A program made the position numbers and the translations under genes. A stretch of 64,000 nucleotides of DNA from the NCBI GenBank assembly GCA_035325995.1, contig DAOKYU010000005.1, positions 186,001 through 250,000 of the forward strand, written 5' to 3'. This document shows positions 53,639-62,698 of the stretch, in pieces (positions within the stretch are counted from its first letter, which is position 1; the number at the start of each line of letters is the position of its first letter). Source of the DNA: Thermodesulfobacteriota bacterium (GTDB taxonomy: Bacteria; Desulfobacterota_D; UBA1144; Nemesobacterales; UBA2774). Under the pieces are notes generated by a model that made no database searches, was not told the DNA's origin, and worked only from the letters and a program-made list of their open reading frames with translations.

Positions 53639-55033
53639 GTGATCAAGAAATCATGGGCGGGAAGGTTCAAAAAGGGCACGCATAAGGTTGCCGAGAAGTT
53701 CTCGGCGTCTATAGACTTCGACAAGAGGCTCTATAAGGAAGACATCGAGGGCAGCGTCGCGCACGCCGGGATGATGGCGGCGAACGGCATAATCCCCGAA
53801 AAGGAAGCCGAGAAGATAATAAAGGGGCTCCGGCAGATAGAGAAGGAAATCGACTCCGGTAAATTTCCGTTCAGGGAAGAATACGAGGACATCCACCTCA
53901 ACATCGAAAAAAGACTCATAGAGAAGATAGGCGAGGTCGGGGGCAAGATTCACACCGGCAGAAGCCGGAACGACCAGATAACCCTCGACATGAGGCTCTA
54001 CCTCAGAAAAGAAATAGAAGAGATAGTAGAGCTTCTGGGTCTCATCTCGGAAAGGTTAGTAGACCTCGCAGAAAAGAACTTCGGCACGGTACTCCCTCTT
54101 TACACGCATCTCCAGAGAGGGCAGCCCGTCCTCCTCTCGCACCACCTCCTCGCGCTCTTCGAGATGCTAAAGCGCGACAGGGAGAGATACATAGACTGCT
54201 TCGGAAGGGTGAACGTGATGCCGCTCGGCGCCGGCGCGGGGGCGGGGACGACGTTCCCGATAGACAGGGAGCACACGGCCTCGGCGCTCGGATTCCCCGA
54301 AGTCACGCGGAACAGCATAGACACGGTAAGCGACAGGGACTTTATAATCGAATTCATATCCGTATCGGCGAACCTCATGGCGCATCTGAGCCGTATATCC
54401 GAGGAGCTCGTTCTGTGGTCTACCAAGGAGTTCGACTTCGTGGACCTCGGCGACGAGTTCACGACGGGCTCCAGCATAATGCCCCAGAAGAGAAACCCCG
54501 ACATGGCCGAGCTCATACGCGGAAAAACAGGCCGCGTCTACGGCGACCTCGTGGCGATACTGACTATAATGAAGGGGCTTCCCTTCTCCTACAACAGGGA
54601 CATGCAGGAAGATAAAGAGCCCATGTTCGACGCGGCCGACACGGTGAAGTCCTGCCTCGCCGTCCTTCACGAAATGCTTCACACGATAGAGTTCAAAAGG
54701 GCGAATATGGAAAAAGCGCTCGGCGAGGGGTTCATCACGGCGACCGACATCGCGGACTACCTCACACGGAAGGGAATGCCGTTCAGAAAAGCGCACGAGG
54801 TTACGGGGAAGATCGTAGGATATGCAGAGGAGAAAGGAAGGGAGCTCATCAACCTCCACATCTCCGAATACAAGATGTTCTCGAAGGCATTCGACGAGGA
54901 CCTCTTTGATTATATAACGCTCGAAGGGTCGGTCGGGAACAGAAAGTCCTACGGCGGTACGGCCGGTGAGAACGTCCTCGAAATGATAGAGACGGCAAAA
55001 AAAGATATCGCTTCCTGGAAAAAAGAAGTATAG
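53639..55033 (+). CDS. argH: Argininosuccinate lyase
   Basis: 464 residues starting at GTG 53639 with GCGGAGGCC upstream. KKSWAGRFKKGTHKVAEKFS, IHTGRSRNDQITLDMRLYLR, LPLYTHLQRGQPV with the catalytic His region, and the superfamily signature TTGSSIMPQKRNPDMAELIR with the catalytic Ser. It splits argininosuccinate to arginine and fumarate. purB at 60.5 kb is a paralogue of the same fold. Confidence 0.96.
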   Translation: MIKKSWAGRFKKGTHKVAEKFSASIDFDKRLYKEDIEGSVAHAGMMAANGIIPEKEAEKIIKGLRQIEKEIDSGKFPFREEYEDIHLNIEKRLIEKIGEVGGKIHTGRSRNDQITLDMRLYLRKEIEEIVELLGLISERLVDLAEKNFGTVLPLYTHLQRGQPVLLSHHLLALFEMLKRDRERYIDCFGRVNVMPLGAGAGAGTTFPIDREHTASALGFPEVTRNSIDTVSDRDFIIEFISVSANLMAHLSRISEELVLWSTKEFDFVDLGDEFTTGSSIMPQKRNPDMAELIRGKTGRVYGDLVAILTIMKGLPFSYNRDMQEDKEPMFDAADTVKSCLAVLHEMLHTIEFKRANMEKALGEGFITATDIADYLTRKGMPFRKAHEVTGKIVGYAEEKGRELINLHISEYKMFSKAFDEDLFDYITLEGSVGNRKSYGGTAGENVLEMIETAKKDIASWKKEV

Positions 55034-55077
55034 AGCGTTCAAAACATATCCCGGTCAACCCGGGTGGGAGGTTTCCC

Positions 55078-55506
55078 ATGCCTGAAATGAGTGACGCTGA
55101 ACGGAGGAAATTCCTTCTGGACGGCACCAAGACCGGCAAGCTCGCGACGGTAAGGAAAGACGGCTCGCCGCACGTCGTGCCCGTGTGGTACGACCTCGAC
55201 GGCGACAGCCTCGTTTTCACGACCGGGGCCGAAACGGTCAAGGGGAGGAACATGGAAAGGGACCCCAGGGTTTGTATGGCCGTAGACGACCAGGCCCCGC
55301 CCTACTCTTTCGTGATGATAGAAGGCACGGCCGAGCTGTCCGAAGACCCCGAAGAGCTCCACAACTGGGCGAAGCGGATAGCGGGAAGGTACGTGGGGCA
55401 GGCGGAGGCCGAAGCCTTCGGGAAGAGGAATTCCGGGGAGGGCGAGGTACTCGTCAGGATTACCCCTTCGAAAATAATCTCGTACCGCGACGTTACGGCC
55501 TGGTAG
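55078..55506 (+). CDS. PPOX-class (F420-type) oxidoreductase
   Basis: 142 residues. FLLDGTKTGKLATVRKDGSP, VVPVWYDLDGDSLVFTTGAET, KGRNMERDPRVCMAVDD and VMIEGTAEL form the split barrel of the family often annotated as F420-dependent. GTGGGAGGT precedes the ATG. Cofactor and substrate are not proven. It follows argH by 44 bases and may share its transcript. Confidence 0.85.
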   Translation: MPEMSDAERRKFLLDGTKTGKLATVRKDGSPHVVPVWYDLDGDSLVFTTGAETVKGRNMERDPRVCMAVDDQAPPYSFVMIEGTAELSEDPEELHNWAKRIAGRYVGQAEAEAFGKRNSGEGEVLVRITPSKIISYRDVTAW

Positions 55507-55581
55507 ACAAGCTCCGATCCCGGATTCGCCGCGAGCGGGAATACCGGATTATAATTTATTGTTTCACCCCCGGAGGAATGG

Positions 55582-56934
55582 ATGGAGATTCACTCTGAGC
55601 GGAAGACAGGCAGCGCGGAACTGTCGAAGGTTCTTAAAAGATTTCTCGCGTCCGAGAGAAAATTCACCCCGCTCATCTTTTGGGCCGCCATAGCCGGCGG
55701 CCTTACCGGTATCGTCGGCGCACTGTTTCAAATCTCGATAGACAAGGTCGGCGGGCTCAGGCAGATGTTTATGGACAGCCTGCCGCAGTCGACCTCCGTA
55801 CTCGTCATGGCGTCCGTTTTATTTTCCGCGGTCCTCGTATTCCTGGCGTTTCTATTGGTAAGAAGGGTCGCGCCCGAGACGGGCGGGAGCGGCGTCCACG
55901 AGATAGAGGGCGCTCTCGACGACATAAGGCCCATAAGGTGGAAGCTCGTCCTGCCCGTAAAGTTCCTAGGCGGCCTTTTGTCCCTCGGCGGGGGGATGGT
56001 GCTCGGCCGCGAGGGGCCGACGATACAGATGGGCGGCAATATAGGGAAGATGGTCTCCGATATTTTCAGGGTATCGAAGGACGACTCCCACGCCCTCATA
56101 GCCGCGGGCGCCGCGGGCGGCCTGACGGCGGCGTTCAACGCCCCGCTCGCGGGCATATTGTTCGTCTTCGAGGAGATGCGCCCCGAGTTTAAATACAGCT
56201 TTCTCTCGGTGCAGGCCGTGCTCGTGGCGTCGGCCGCGTCCGACATCGCGCTCCGCGCAATAATGGGCCAGCAGCCGGACATATCCATGCAGATGCTCTC
56301 CGCCCCCGCCCTCTCTTCCCTCTGGCTCTTTCTCGTATTCGGAATAGTGTTCGGGGTATTCGGGGTGCTCTTTAACTTCCTTCTCGTAAAGACGCTCGAC
56401 TTCTTCGCGAACCTGAAGGGTTATCTCTTTTCCCTGACGGGCCTGCTGGTCGGGGGGCTTATAGGACTTCTCGCGTGGTTTTTCCCCGATACTATCGGCG
56501 GCGGATACGCTGTCATACCCAAGGCCCTTACGGGGACCTTTCCCGTGATGGTTCTATTGATACTGTTCGCGGCCAGGTTCGGGACAACAATGGTAAGCTA
56601 CGGCTCAGGCGCGCCCGGTGGGATATTCGCCCCGATGCTTGCCCTGGGCACCCTCTTCGGAATGTGGTTCGGGCACTACGCGGGCTTCTTTTTTCCCGGT
56701 GTCGACATAAGGCCCGAATCCTTCGCCGTGGCCGGGATGGCGGCCCTCTTCTGCGCAACCGTAAGGGCGCCGCTTACGGGTATAGCGCTGACGATAGAGA
56801 TGACGGGTAACTATTTCCTCATACTTCCGCTCATAATCACGTGCCTCACGGCTACGGTCGTCGCGGAAGGGCTCGGCGGAAAGCCGATATACACGGTGCT
56901 CCTGAGAAGGACCTTAAACCTGGCGAAAAAGTAG
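55582..56934 (+). CDS. ClC-family chloride/proton antiporter
   Basis: 450 residues with many membrane helices. GSGVHEIEGAL (cf. GSGIP), GREGPTIQMGG with gating E144, and LFVFEEMRPEF with the internal proton glutamate (E197/E198) mark an exchanger rather than a channel. YGSGAPGGIFAPMLALG is the third filter motif. No C-terminal CBS domains. It may support acid resistance or charge balance. CCGGAGGAATGG holds the ribosome site; the ATG used is 55582. Confidence 0.92.
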   Translation: MEIHSERKTGSAELSKVLKRFLASERKFTPLIFWAAIAGGLTGIVGALFQISIDKVGGLRQMFMDSLPQSTSVLVMASVLFSAVLVFLAFLLVRRVAPETGGSGVHEIEGALDDIRPIRWKLVLPVKFLGGLLSLGGGMVLGREGPTIQMGGNIGKMVSDIFRVSKDDSHALIAAGAAGGLTAAFNAPLAGILFVFEEMRPEFKYSFLSVQAVLVASAASDIALRAIMGQQPDISMQMLSAPALSSLWLFLVFGIVFGVFGVLFNFLLVKTLDFFANLKGYLFSLTGLLVGGLIGLLAWFFPDTIGGGYAVIPKALTGTFPVMVLLILFAARFGTTMVSYGSGAPGGIFAPMLALGTLFGMWFGHYAGFFFPGVDIRPESFAVAGMAALFCATVRAPLTGIALTIEMTGNYFLILPLIITCLTATVVAEGLGGKPIYTVLLRRTLNLAKK

Positions 56935-56985
56935 AGGCCGGGGAAAGACGGTGTTCGAGCCGCCGCGCACCGCCCCGGGAATGGA

Positions 56986-58260
56986 TCAGGCGCGCGCTCC
57001 GGTTTCGTCGTCCTTGCATCCGCCCTCTCTCAATATCTCCTCGATTTCGTAGCCGGCCGCGATGCTGGCTATCGAGGAGACGAGCTCGTGCGCGGGCGAG
57101 CAGACGACGCACTCGGCCCCGCTTTCGACCGGGCTCCCGTGATAATACAGGGGGACGAATTCCATGCCGCGCGTGTTCAGGTTTTCGAGGCCGCTCTTCC
57201 CGCTGTTCACCCTCAGGAATCCACCCGCGACCTTGGCGTTCACGAGGTAAAAGACGGGCTCCGCGGCGGAGTCGGCGCCGTGGGCCAGCGTCGTCGGTAT
57301 GCCCTCCTGTATTACTATATCCCGGACGGGCTTCCCCCCCTTGCTCACGCGCATCCGCTTTCTGCCCTCGGCGTTGAGGTTTCTTATCTCCTCGGGCCCC
57401 GAGACGCTTATAACGGCCATGCCGTATGTGCCGGAGTTACTCTTGATGAAGAGGTAGGGCTTGTCGCTTACCCCCCTCGCCTCGTATTCCCTTTTCAGCC
57501 TGTCGAGTATTCTGGCGGCTACTTCGGCGACCCTTTCCCTGTCCGCCGGATCGTCGAAATCGACCCCTTCCACCGGCACGGTCTCGATGCTTACTATCCA
57601 GGGGTCGATGCCGATTATATCCGCCGCTTCGCGTGCGAGCCTGTTGTAGAAATCGAAATGAACGCTCTTCCGGCGGGTGTGCCAGCCGATTTCGACCGGC
57701 GGCTCCACGGGCTGGATTATGTCGTTAAGCGATTTCGGGCACCTCTCCGAAAAATCGTTGTTTATAAGGAGGAGGTCGGGGACGGAGTTCGACGTGAAAA
57801 CTTTGTGGTCTTCCTTTTTGACCTTGTACGCCGTGACGTCTTCGCCGTTCTGGGCTTTGAACGTCGCGCTGTCCTGTGTAAAGTCGTCGCTGACTATTCC
57901 TATGTCCACCAAATAGCCGACTTTTACGAGTATGGATCTGAGAACGGAAACGTTTTCCCAGTAGTAGGGGTTCCTCGTGTGGAGCTCGGGGATAATCGTG
58001 ATGTTCCTTACGTTCGGATGCTTTTGACTGAAGTAGGCCTTGAACAGCCCGGACGCCCTGTCCCTCGATTCCGGGGACAGGTTGTTGAACCCCGCCGGGA
58101 AGATATTCGTATCGACGGGGGCTATCTTGTAATCGGATATCCGGAGATCGACCGAGGAGTAGAGCGGAACGAACTCTTTCTCGGCCTTCCCGAGCGCCCA
58201 TGATTCGAGACTCTCGCGGTTTTGAGATATCTTTTCGTTTATTTCCCTTAGTTTTTTCAT
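56986..58260 (-). CDS. gshA: Glutamate-cysteine ligase, Acidithiobacillus-type GshA
   Basis: 424 residues. It matches the ATP-dependent glutamate-cysteine ligase group first named from Acidithiobacillus, unrelated in sequence to E. coli GshA: VDTNIFPAGFNNL, IIPELHTRNPYYWENV, LLINNDFSERCPKSL, PYLFIKSNSGTYGMAVISV and KVAGGFLRVNSGKSGLENLN. It makes gamma-glutamylcysteine. GshB is not in the window. It is followed within the same strand order by the RDD gene upstream (seven bases), so the two are probably cotranscribed. Confidence 0.85.
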   Translation of the reverse strand: MKKLREINEKISQNRESLESWALGKAEKEFVPLYSSVDLRISDYKIAPVDTNIFPAGFNNLSPESRDRASGLFKAYFSQKHPNVRNITIIPELHTRNPYYWENVSVLRSILVKVGYLVDIGIVSDDFTQDSATFKAQNGEDVTAYKVKKEDHKVFTSNSVPDLLLINNDFSERCPKSLNDIIQPVEPPVEIGWHTRRKSVHFDFYNRLAREAADIIGIDPWIVSIETVPVEGVDFDDPADRERVAEVAARILDRLKREYEARGVSDKPYLFIKSNSGTYGMAVISVSGPEEIRNLNAEGRKRMRVSKGGKPVRDIVIQEGIPTTLAHGADSAAEPVFYLVNAKVAGGFLRVNSGKSGLENLNTRGMEFVPLYYHGSPVESGAECVVCSPAHELVSSIASIAAGYEIEEILREGGCKDDETGARA

Positions 58261-58267
58261 TTACGCT

Positions 58268-59170
58268 TTAATCCTTTACGACGTAAGTCCCGGCTATCTT
58301 GTCGTGCCACGCCTGCCCTTCCGAATCGAATATCGCCCAGAAGAATCCGGCCAGCATAACGGCCGCCGAGATAAAATAGCCGAACCATCTCAAAAACGCG
58401 TCCCATATCCCGACGTCTCCCCCCTCGTCGTTTATGAGCCTTATGCCCATAAGCATCTTGCCTATAGTCTTCCCGCCGAGGGCATGAAGGAAAATAAAGT
58501 ATGTGGAGGCGAGAAGAAAAAGAACCGGGTATAGATAATTCATGCCCGGGGTCTCTCCGCCGGCGCCGGCAACCATGAAGCTTATTTTCAGCGTGATGTA
58601 TGCTATCGCCGCCACTATCACGAGGTCCGCAAAAAACGCCGCCGTCCGCGGAAAAAACCCTGCGAGGTTGTAGACCTCGTCGGCCTCGCGTCCGCGATAT
58701 GCGGCTCCTGGCTCCGCATTTTGCTCTTCCCCGGCGAAGGGGTCCTCGTACCTATCTACGTATTTATCTGGGCCGCCCGGGTCCGGAGGCAGCCAGTCTT
58801 CTGGCCTGCCCCCTTCCAGCAGGTCGGGCTCCCCCCCTGCCGATTCATTAGAGACACCCGATGCGGCTTCCGATTCACCAAATAAATCGAGCTGCTCCCT
58901 CCGCTCCCGCCGCGCTTCCGGAGTGCCTTCGTCGGTTTCGCGTTCGGAGGGGGAACGGCCTTCGTTTATCGGTATGTCGAGAAATTCGTCGGACCGGGAG
59001 TCTTCCCCGGAAGTATTTTCCGGACGAAACTTCGGCCGGGGCTCGTACTCGTCTTCCGTCGGGGTGTCGATCACCGGCCTCATTCTGGGGTCGCCCCTCA
59101 GCGGGGAGCCGCACTTCTTGCAGGTGTCGAGATGATCGAAGCTGTTGTATCCGCAAGTAGGGCACTTCAT
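58268..59170 (-). CDS. RDD-family membrane protein with N-terminal zinc ribbon
   Basis: 300 residues. A zinc ribbon opens the chain (MKCPTCGYNSFDHLDTCKKCGSPL, cysteines in two CxxC pairs), followed by a long acidic disordered region (about 35-165) and a C-terminal RDD domain with three membrane helices (FFPRTAAFFADLVIVAAIAY; ALGGKTIGKMLMGIRLI; WFGYFISAAVMLAGFFWAIF). RDD proteins are of unknown or ion-transport function. The zinc-ribbon-plus-RDD order occurs in deltaproteobacteria. Confidence 0.85.
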   Translation of the reverse strand: MKCPTCGYNSFDHLDTCKKCGSPLRGDPRMRPVIDTPTEDEYEPRPKFRPENTSGEDSRSDEFLDIPINEGRSPSERETDEGTPEARRERREQLDLFGESEAASGVSNESAGGEPDLLEGGRPEDWLPPDPGGPDKYVDRYEDPFAGEEQNAEPGAAYRGREADEVYNLAGFFPRTAAFFADLVIVAAIAYITLKISFMVAGAGGETPGMNYLYPVLFLLASTYFIFLHALGGKTIGKMLMGIRLINDEGGDVGIWDAFLRWFGYFISAAVMLAGFFWAIFDSEGQAWHDKIAGTYVVKD

Positions 59171-59305
59171 TTTTGCCTGCCGGAAGAAGTATTATATAGA
59201 AGATACGCTAAAAATAAAAAAATGCGCCCTACCCCGTAATACCGGCTCTGCCTGACGTCGGCTGTTTCGGGATAGGACGCACCGTTTGTGGTCTGAATTT
59301 TATGT

Positions 59306-60430
59306 TTACGAGTCCTGCGAAAGCTTGATGTCGATCGCGGATTTCAGGCCTTCGGGATTCGCACCCGGGACTATCATGCCGTTCACGACGAACGTCGGCG
59401 TGGACTGAACGCCTATAGCCGTCGCCTCGGCGACGTCCTTCTCGACCTTGGCCTTCACATCGGGCGAGTCGAGGCACGCATCGAACTTCTTTGTATCGAG
59501 CCCGATCTCTTTCGCGAACTGGTTGAACTTCTGTTCGGAATTTTCGAGGGTTATCTGCTTCTGGTTGTCGAAGAGCTTGTCGTGCATTTCCCAGAACTTG
59601 TCGTTACCCTGCTGGTATGCGCATTCGGACGCTATGGCCGCGGGCATCGCCCAGTTGTGGTTCCGGAGCGGGAGCTGCTTGTAGGAGATGCTTATCTTGC
59701 CCTCATACGTTTTCAGTATATCGGGAAGCATGTCCTTGCCCCTCTTGCAGAACGGGCACTGGAAGTCGGAATACTCGACGACTACGACCTTGGCGTCCTT
59801 GTTGCCCTTGACCGGTACGTCTTCGAGCGAAATCTTTTCCATGATCTCCTGATGCGGGTCGATGGTGGTGTCCATCATCTCGGTGCCGAGAACGAGGTAC
59901 TGACCGTTATCGCTTATGTATACCGGCACCTGCTGCGAGCCGCCCATTATGAAAGAGCCGCCCTTAAAGCCCTTAAGCTCCGACTCCTTGAACGTCCCCG
60001 TGTCGACGATTTCACTGTTGATTATGAGATACTTCCCGTCGTCGGTCATGAGGAGGGGAAACTCGCCCCTTGGAATCGGCACCGCGCCCTTCTTGATGCC
60101 CTTTATCGGGGTGGCCTCGAATTTCTTCGTATCGACCACGTTGCCCATGAGGATGTACTTTCCGTCGCCGCTTATGACGAAGGGGACTTCCTGAGCGCCT
60201 GCCGCCGACTGGATCACGAACTTACCCGACTTGAGATCGCCTACCGGGCTCTTCTCGAAGCCCTCGATCTCTATTTTGCTGTCTGACGGGATGTTCACCC
60301 CGAACCTGTTCTTGAAGAACTCCTGGAGTCTTTCGTTCTCCTCCTTGGAAATCTGCTGCGCATAAGCAGCCGCACTTACTATCAGGAAAGTAATAGATAG
60401 TATTGCAAGAGATAAAAATCTAAATCTCAT
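59306..60430 (-). CDS. Periplasmic DsbA-like thiol oxidoreductase with three N-terminal repeats
   Basis: 374 residues. Signal peptide (about 1-24, cleaved after AYA). Residues 69-111, 113-156 and 157-195 are three related ~45-residue units, each with a VPFVISGDGKYILMG-like hairpin (second: FPLLMTDDGKYLIIN; third: VPVYISDNGQYLVLG) ending VVDT or MMDT, resembling the N-terminal strand pair of DsbC. The thioredoxin-fold domain (about 200-370) has FQCPFCKRG with C225/C228 and the cis-Pro loop STPTFVVNG. It oxidises or isomerises disulfides in the periplasm. Confidence 0.88.
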   Translation of the reverse strand: MRFRFLSLAILSITFLIVSAAAYAQQISKEENERLQEFFKNRFGVNIPSDSKIEIEGFEKSPVGDLKSGKFVIQSAAGAQEVPFVISGDGKYILMGNVVDTKKFEATPIKGIKKGAVPIPRGEFPLLMTDDGKYLIINSEIVDTGTFKESELKGFKGGSFIMGGSQQVPVYISDNGQYLVLGTEMMDTTIDPHQEIMEKISLEDVPVKGNKDAKVVVVEYSDFQCPFCKRGKDMLPDILKTYEGKISISYKQLPLRNHNWAMPAAIASECAYQQGNDKFWEMHDKLFDNQKQITLENSEQKFNQFAKEIGLDTKKFDACLDSPDVKAKVEKDVAEATAIGVQSTPTFVVNGMIVPGANPEGLKSAIDIKLSQDS

Positions 60431-60443
60431 ACTTGCCTCCTTG

Positions 60444-60488
60444 GGTATAGATTAGCTAAAACTATACCACTGAATGTTTATAATGCAA
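60444..60488 (-). promoter_or_regulatory. Promoter of the DsbA-like gene with overlapping dyad
   Basis: On the minus strand TTGCAT (60483-60488), a 16-base spacer and TATAGT (60461-60466). A dyad GGTATAG (60444-60450) / CTATACC (60462-60468) with an 11-base centre overlaps the -10 and the start region, a natural repressor site. AAGGAGG precedes the ATG. Confidence 0.55.
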
Positions 60489-60542
60489 TAAAAAATGAGG
60501 GCTCAAATCAGCCGCTTCTATCTATAATCATTAGATTTTGGT

Positions 60543-61835
60543 CTATGCAAACACCCTCTCGAATATGCGGTCGACGTTCTTTAAATCGGCCGTTTCATCA
60601 AAGCACTCGTCGAGCTCGCCGGGGGTGAGCGCGGCGGACACGGCCCTGTCCCCCGAAAGGAGCTCCTTGAAATCCCCCTCCCCTCTCCACGTCCTCATGG
60701 CGTTTTCCTGGACGAGCCTGTAGGCATCCTCCCTCGAAAGCCCTTTCTCGACGAGCTTTAAGAGCACCTTCTGCGAAAATATCAGCCCGCGCGTCAGCCA
60801 CAGGTTTCGTTTCATGTTCTCCGGGTAGACCTGAAGGCCGTCGAGAAGACCCGAAAGCCTCGTCAGCATGAAGTCGAGGAGAATGGTCCCGTCCGGGCCT
60901 ATCACCCTTTCCACCGACGAATGGCTTATGTCCCTCTCGTGCCAGAGCGGAATGTTTTCCAGCGCCGGAAGCGCGTAGGACCTTACGAGGCGCGCCAGCC
61001 CGGAGAGGTTCTCGGAAAGGACGGGGTTTCTCTTGTGCGGCATCGCCGACGACCCCTTCTGTCCGTGCGTGAACGGCTCTTCGAGCTCTAAAACCTCGGT
61101 CCTCTGAAAGTGCCTTATTTCCGTCGCGATCTTCTCTATGCAGGACGCGATTATGGCTAGCGTCACGAAAAACTCGGCGTGTATGTCCCGCTGCACGATC
61201 TGCGTCGATATCGGCGCGGCCCTGAGCCCGAGCCTCCTGCACGCGTCTTCCTCTATCTCGGGCGGCACGTTCGCGAACGTGCCCACGGCGCCCGATATCT
61301 TGCCGACGCTTACGACCTCGCGCGCCCTCTTCATGCGCTCCGTGTTCCGCTTCATCTCGTCGTACCATAGCGCGAAGACGAGCCCCATGGTCTTGGGCTC
61401 GGCGTGTATGCCGTGGGTCCTACCCACCATCGGCGTGTTCTTGTACTTGTACGCCAGTTTTTTCAGTATTTTCGCTACCTGTTTCAGGTCCTTTACCAGT
61501 ATGTCGGAAGCGTCCCTCAACTGAAGCGCGAAGGCCGTGTCGAGAACGTCCGACGACGTAAGGCCCAGGTGTATGAACCTCGCCTCCTCGCCGACGTGCT
61601 CCGAAACGGACGTCAGGAACGATATGACGTCGTGCTTCAGCTCCTTTTCGAGCTCGTTAATCCTGACGACCTCGAACCCCGCCTTCTTTTTTATCACCTT
61701 GACGGCGCTCTTCGGTATGCGGCCGTATTTCGCCCAGGCCTCGCAAACGGCGATCTCGACCTTGAGCCAGTTGTTGTACTTGGCCTCGTCCGTCCATATG
61801 GCCGACATCTCGGGCCTCGAATATCTTTCTATCAA
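60543..61835 (-). CDS. purB: Adenylosuccinate lyase
   Basis: 430 residues starting at TTG 61835, with GGGGAGG nine bases upstream; a much longer frame runs on upstream but is only the shadow of the metallo-hydrolase gene. IERYSRPEMSAIWTDEAKYN, GRTHGIHAEPKTMGLVFALW, and the signature GSSAMPHKRNPVLSENLSG are those of PurB. It cleaves SAICAR and adenylosuccinate. Its TTG overlaps the upstream stop (TTGA), implying translational coupling. Confidence 0.95.
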   Translation of the reverse strand: MIERYSRPEMSAIWTDEAKYNNWLKVEIAVCEAWAKYGRIPKSAVKVIKKKAGFEVVRINELEKELKHDVISFLTSVSEHVGEEARFIHLGLTSSDVLDTAFALQLRDASDILVKDLKQVAKILKKLAYKYKNTPMVGRTHGIHAEPKTMGLVFALWYDEMKRNTERMKRAREVVSVGKISGAVGTFANVPPEIEEDACRRLGLRAAPISTQIVQRDIHAEFFVTLAIIASCIEKIATEIRHFQRTEVLELEEPFTHGQKGSSAMPHKRNPVLSENLSGLARLVRSYALPALENIPLWHERDISHSSVERVIGPDGTILLDFMLTRLSGLLDGLQVYPENMKRNLWLTRGLIFSQKVLLKLVEKGLSREDAYRLVQENAMRTWRGEGDFKELLSGDRAVSAALTPGELDECFDETADLKNVDRIFERVFA

Positions 61836-62590
61836 ATTCCGAATACCTCCCCTGCTTGTTTTCTGGGCGCGACGGATATCGCTATGTCCGACTCGCCGCC
61901 CGCTTTCCTTAAAACCCCGAACGCCGACTCGTAGGCGACCTCGGGCCTGTTGTTGACCTGGCTCAGGTGCGCGAGCACGACGTGCCTGAGCCCGTGGTGG
62001 ATGAGCGCGCCCAGGAGCTCCGACGCCTGGCCGTTCGAGAGATGGCCGAGGCGGCCCTTTATCCTCTGCTTGAGGTCCCACGGGTAGTGGCTGTAAAGGA
62101 GTATCTCCGGGTCGTGATTGAACTCGAGTACGAGTGCGGTGCAGCCCCTCAACCTCTCCTTTACGAGAGACGTCGCCGTCCCTATGTCCGTCGCTATGCC
62201 TATCTTGGAGCCGTTTCCCGCCTCTATCGTAAATCCCACGGGGTCGAGCGCGTCGTGGGGGACCGAAAACGGCGTAATGTAAAGGTCCTTTATCGTAAAC
62301 GGCCTGTCGCTCTCGAACTCGGCGAGCTCGGGGACCTTCTCCCTCCATAGATGAGCGGTCGCCGAGGCGACGTAGGCCGGAAGCCCCAGCCGGGGAAGGG
62401 ACGACGTGTGGTCCGAATGCTCGTGCGTCACCACTACGGCGTCTATATCCGAGAGCGAGACCCCGATGGACGCAAGCCTCTGGGTCATCTGCCTCCGGCT
62501 GATACCGGCGTCGACGAGTATCCTGGTCGCGCCGCATTCTATATAGAGCGAGTTTCCCGAGCTACCGCTCGCAAGCGTGCACACCCTCAT
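61832..62590 (-). CDS. YycJ/WalJ-type MBL-fold metallo-hydrolase
   Basis: 252 residues. ASGSSGNSLYIECGATRILVDAG opens the family, with metal motif VVTHEHSDHTSSL, IATDIGTAT and HLSQVNN. Relatives (YycJ, VicX) are linked to DNA or cell-wall control in Gram-positives; the activity is probably a nuclease or phosphodiesterase, but this is not proven. It is cotranscribed with purB, whose start overlaps its stop. Confidence 0.88.
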   Translation of the reverse strand: MRVCTLASGSSGNSLYIECGATRILVDAGISRRQMTQRLASIGVSLSDIDAVVVTHEHSDHTSSLPRLGLPAYVASATAHLWREKVPELAEFESDRPFTIKDLYITPFSVPHDALDPVGFTIEAGNGSKIGIATDIGTATSLVKERLRGCTALVLEFNHDPEILLYSHYPWDLKQRIKGRLGHLSNGQASELLGALIHHGLRHVVLAHLSQVNNRPEVAYESAFGVLRKAGGESDIAISVAPRKQAGEVFGI

Positions 62591-62698
62591 TTATATATTC
62601 ATGCCTCTCTTAAAATCCCGGTTAGATGCAACATACACGATGACGTCCGCCGTGTATACACCGGGGCGAATAAACGGGCCGCCCGCTGCCGGCCGCCG

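Noticed and set aside
61836..62537. N-terminal 234 codons of a 664-codon frame ending in purB
   Set aside because: It is the +1 shadow of the metallo-hydrolase gene; the PurB fold begins at TTG 61835 with a good ribosome site.
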